DNA from: Trachythela sp. YZ-2020
Lineage: Eukaryota > Cnidaria > Anthozoa > Malacalcyonacea > Clavulariidae
Direction: 5' to 3'
Assembly: GCA_016169945.1 (NCBI GenBank)
Contig: JADLSH010000190.1
Span: 1,364,001 to 1,428,000, forward strand
DNA: 64,000 nucleotides
A program made the position numbers and the translations under genes. The notes under the pieces are model-generated. The model saw nothing but the letters and a program-made list of their open reading frames with translations, made no database searches and had not been told where the DNA came from. Shown here piece by piece: positions 62,568-64,000 of the stretch (positions within the stretch are counted from its first letter, which is position 1; the number at the start of each line of letters is the position of its first letter).

Positions 62568-63515
62568 TTACTGAATTTCACTACATTCTTTCAGCTTACG
62601 AAGGCAATCTTCAAAACTTTGATCTCTTTCCGACAAATAGAGTTCATAAGCGTTGACCCAGACATGTCCCTTCATATACACAACGCTTGTGATATTGCAG
62701 TTATACATCCATTCGGTTGGACCAAAATGACAAATTGTCAAAGGGCCACGGGGACCATCTCTTTTTTCAAGGGTATGGAACTCTTGGGAATGAGGCGGAA
62801 GCGGCTGGCCATTCCTTTGGAGAAGCCCTTCTGGGTAAATGATAGCGAGATCTGGGCGAGAATTTGGGTAATCGTGGTGTAAATGTACACGGAGTATATA
62901 GGTTTTCTGTCCTATTAATGATTTTATTGTAACATCAACTGCCCTTCGATCCTCCGTCCATTTGACTTGATTCGGACCAAAAAAATTATCTAACATATCG
63001 CTTTCTTCTATTAAACGCCTCACTTGTGCTTGTGACCAAATACGCGCTGCCGAGCGGCTTTCGTTTGAAACTTGGCTGTATTCTCGAATATAGCGAGCGA
63101 CACTTGTTCCAGTGACTAGATGCTCTCCATAGGCATCGAGCCAGAATATACCTTTCGTAAAAATTTGATGAATAAAGACGGAAGTATTTAAGTTTGTTGT
63201 AGAGTAGGGCAGTGAAATCATTTGAAATCCTTCGTGTTTACCAAGTGTATGGTATTCCGGTGTGTCTGAGGGAATCGGCGTTCCGTTGAATTGGTGGAGT
63301 TGAGCTGGTCTGACAACTGCTAGCATTGGACTGGAATTGGGGAAAGTTTCTGGAATATACAACCGCAGAGTATACTGCTTTCCGCTTAACGCTTTTACAT
63401 CTTTGTCCACTGTAATTTGGCCCGAGATTTCGTTCAATGGTATACTTCTTTGGTTAAAATATCGACGAAGGTCCGCTTTCGATAACCGTGGGCTTCTCGC
63501 TAGTGCTTCTGCCAT
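62568..63515 (-). CDS. Tandem E2/UBC-like domain protein (315 aa), single exon
   Basis: Uninterrupted 315-codon frame; ATG at 63515 with A at -3 and G at +4. Two related halves: about 11-145 and 160-305. Each has a helix-like start (LSKADLRRYF; WSQAQVRRLIE), a strand plus Tyr/Phe-Pro-Asn-Ser-x-Pro (TLRLYIPETFPNSSP; ILRVHLHHDYPNSRP), a T-P-E-YHTL or S-Q-E-FHTL segment, and a W-x-x-AY motif near the end. This resembles E2 (ubiquitin-conjugating) folds, especially the bacterial-type E2-like proteins with a late W-L-x-x-Y element. Half 2 has C262 (LTICHFGPTEW) where a catalytic Cys is expected; half 1 has Ser101. Function is inference: conjugation-like activity or a binding scaffold. It lacks introns, unlike its neighbours, so a retrocopy or ancient transfer is possible. 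Confidence 0.65.
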   Translation of the reverse strand: MAEALARSPRLSKADLRRYFNQRSIPLNEISGQITVDKDVKALSGKQYTLRLYIPETFPNSSPMLAVVRPAQLHQFNGTPIPSDTPEYHTLGKHEGFQMISLPYSTTNLNTSVFIHQIFTKGIFWLDAYGEHLVTGTSVARYIREYSQVSNESRSAARIWSQAQVRRLIEESDMLDNFFGPNQVKWTEDRRAVDVTIKSLIGQKTYILRVHLHHDYPNSRPDLAIIYPEGLLQRNGQPLPPHSQEFHTLEKRDGPRGPLTICHFGPTEWMYNCNITSVVYMKGHVWVNAYELYLSERDQSFEDCLRKLKECSEIQ

Positions 63516-64000
63516 TATTTAGCAAGATAACTCAGTACTATACGCGTGTACAGCCTAAGACTAAGGCATTGTGTATGTTTTTACATAGCTTTGCCCCAAA
63601 GATCACAACGACAAAACGAAAGTAACCCAGCTGTCTTCCCAGAAATCAAAATACCTGGAAACCTGAACGCATATATACGCATGATCGTGGTAGGTGGCCG
63701 GCTTTCTGGTCACTTTCTGTACTTGGGGAAATAATAGAAAAATAATTGTGGATACATTTACGATTGAAAGGCAATCTATTTAACGTCATAGCTAGTGTCT
63801 ATGGGAGTAATAGAAAACCCACATAAGAATCGAATATCGGAATTTATAGCTAAAACATTGTCTGCATCGCCGCAGCTATACAGCGACTCCGCTAGCCTAG
63901 GCTTATATCAGAAGGCTTATATTGTTTTACGACTGACCTCTCTCTTACGTAGAGGTGACCTTTCTTCCAGGAAAGCCAAATACCTGGAAATTGAAGTCAT
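63516..64000. other. Right-edge sequence, no gene seen
   Basis: Upstream of the E2-like gene, so it should contain its promoter. GAAATCAAAATACCTGGAAA (63644) recurs in part at about 63971. No coding signal. Confidence 0.35.

Overview
The window looks like nuclear DNA from an AT-rich invertebrate, most likely a cnidarian (probably anthozoan). This is inferred from multi-exon genes with GT-AG introns, thrombospondin type-1 (TSP1) secreted proteins, small secreted Cys-rich proteins, and dense tRNA-derived SINEs and MITEs. No bacterial operon, rRNA or intact tRNA gene was seen. Gene models were built by hand from splice signals and reading-frame phase; no transcript data were available.

Minus strand, about 34.3 to 0.48 kb: three secreted-protein genes lie head to tail. 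(1) A large gene (34312 to 12594, 21 exons, about 2,250 aa) has a signal peptide, a 524-residue Asn/Asp-rich segment, nine TSP1 repeats separated by Ser/Thr/Asn-rich linkers, three copies of a six-cysteine module and a long hydrophilic tail. (2) A smaller paralogue (10771 to 4633, 10 exons, 610 aa) has a signal peptide, two TSP1 repeats, the same three six-cysteine modules in the same order, an acidic segment and a basic tail. (3) The 5' part of a third gene (3342 to 481) runs off the left edge. Nearly all introns are phase 1, which suits exon shuffling and module duplication.

Plus strand, 26.7 to 37.4 kb: three two-exon genes encode small secreted or GPI-anchored-like proteins whose cysteine spacing resembles a divergent Frizzled-type cysteine-rich domain. 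There is also a degraded copy of the first gene, made by a segmental duplication of about 2.4 kb. Two of these genes and the degraded copy lie inside the inferred 8.2-kb first intron of the large TSP1 gene, on the opposite strand. The third gene (36.3 to 37.4 kb) lies beyond it.

Plus strand, 42.5 to 61 kb: a tandem family of very small secreted Cys-rich peptides (signal exon plus Cys exon, phase-0 intron) has three complete copies and a fourth Cys exon whose likely first exon is 6.8 kb upstream.

Minus strand, 62.6 to 63.5 kb: a single-exon gene encodes a 315-residue protein with two tandem E2/UBC-like repeats; only the second keeps a candidate catalytic cysteine.

The rest is largely repeats: a tRNA-derived SINE with a tandemly amplified tail of about 117 bp, several foldback MITE families with clear target-site duplications (8 or 9 bp), minisatellites, and a 2-kb foldback element at 39.2 to 41.2 kb carrying a head-to-head minisatellite.
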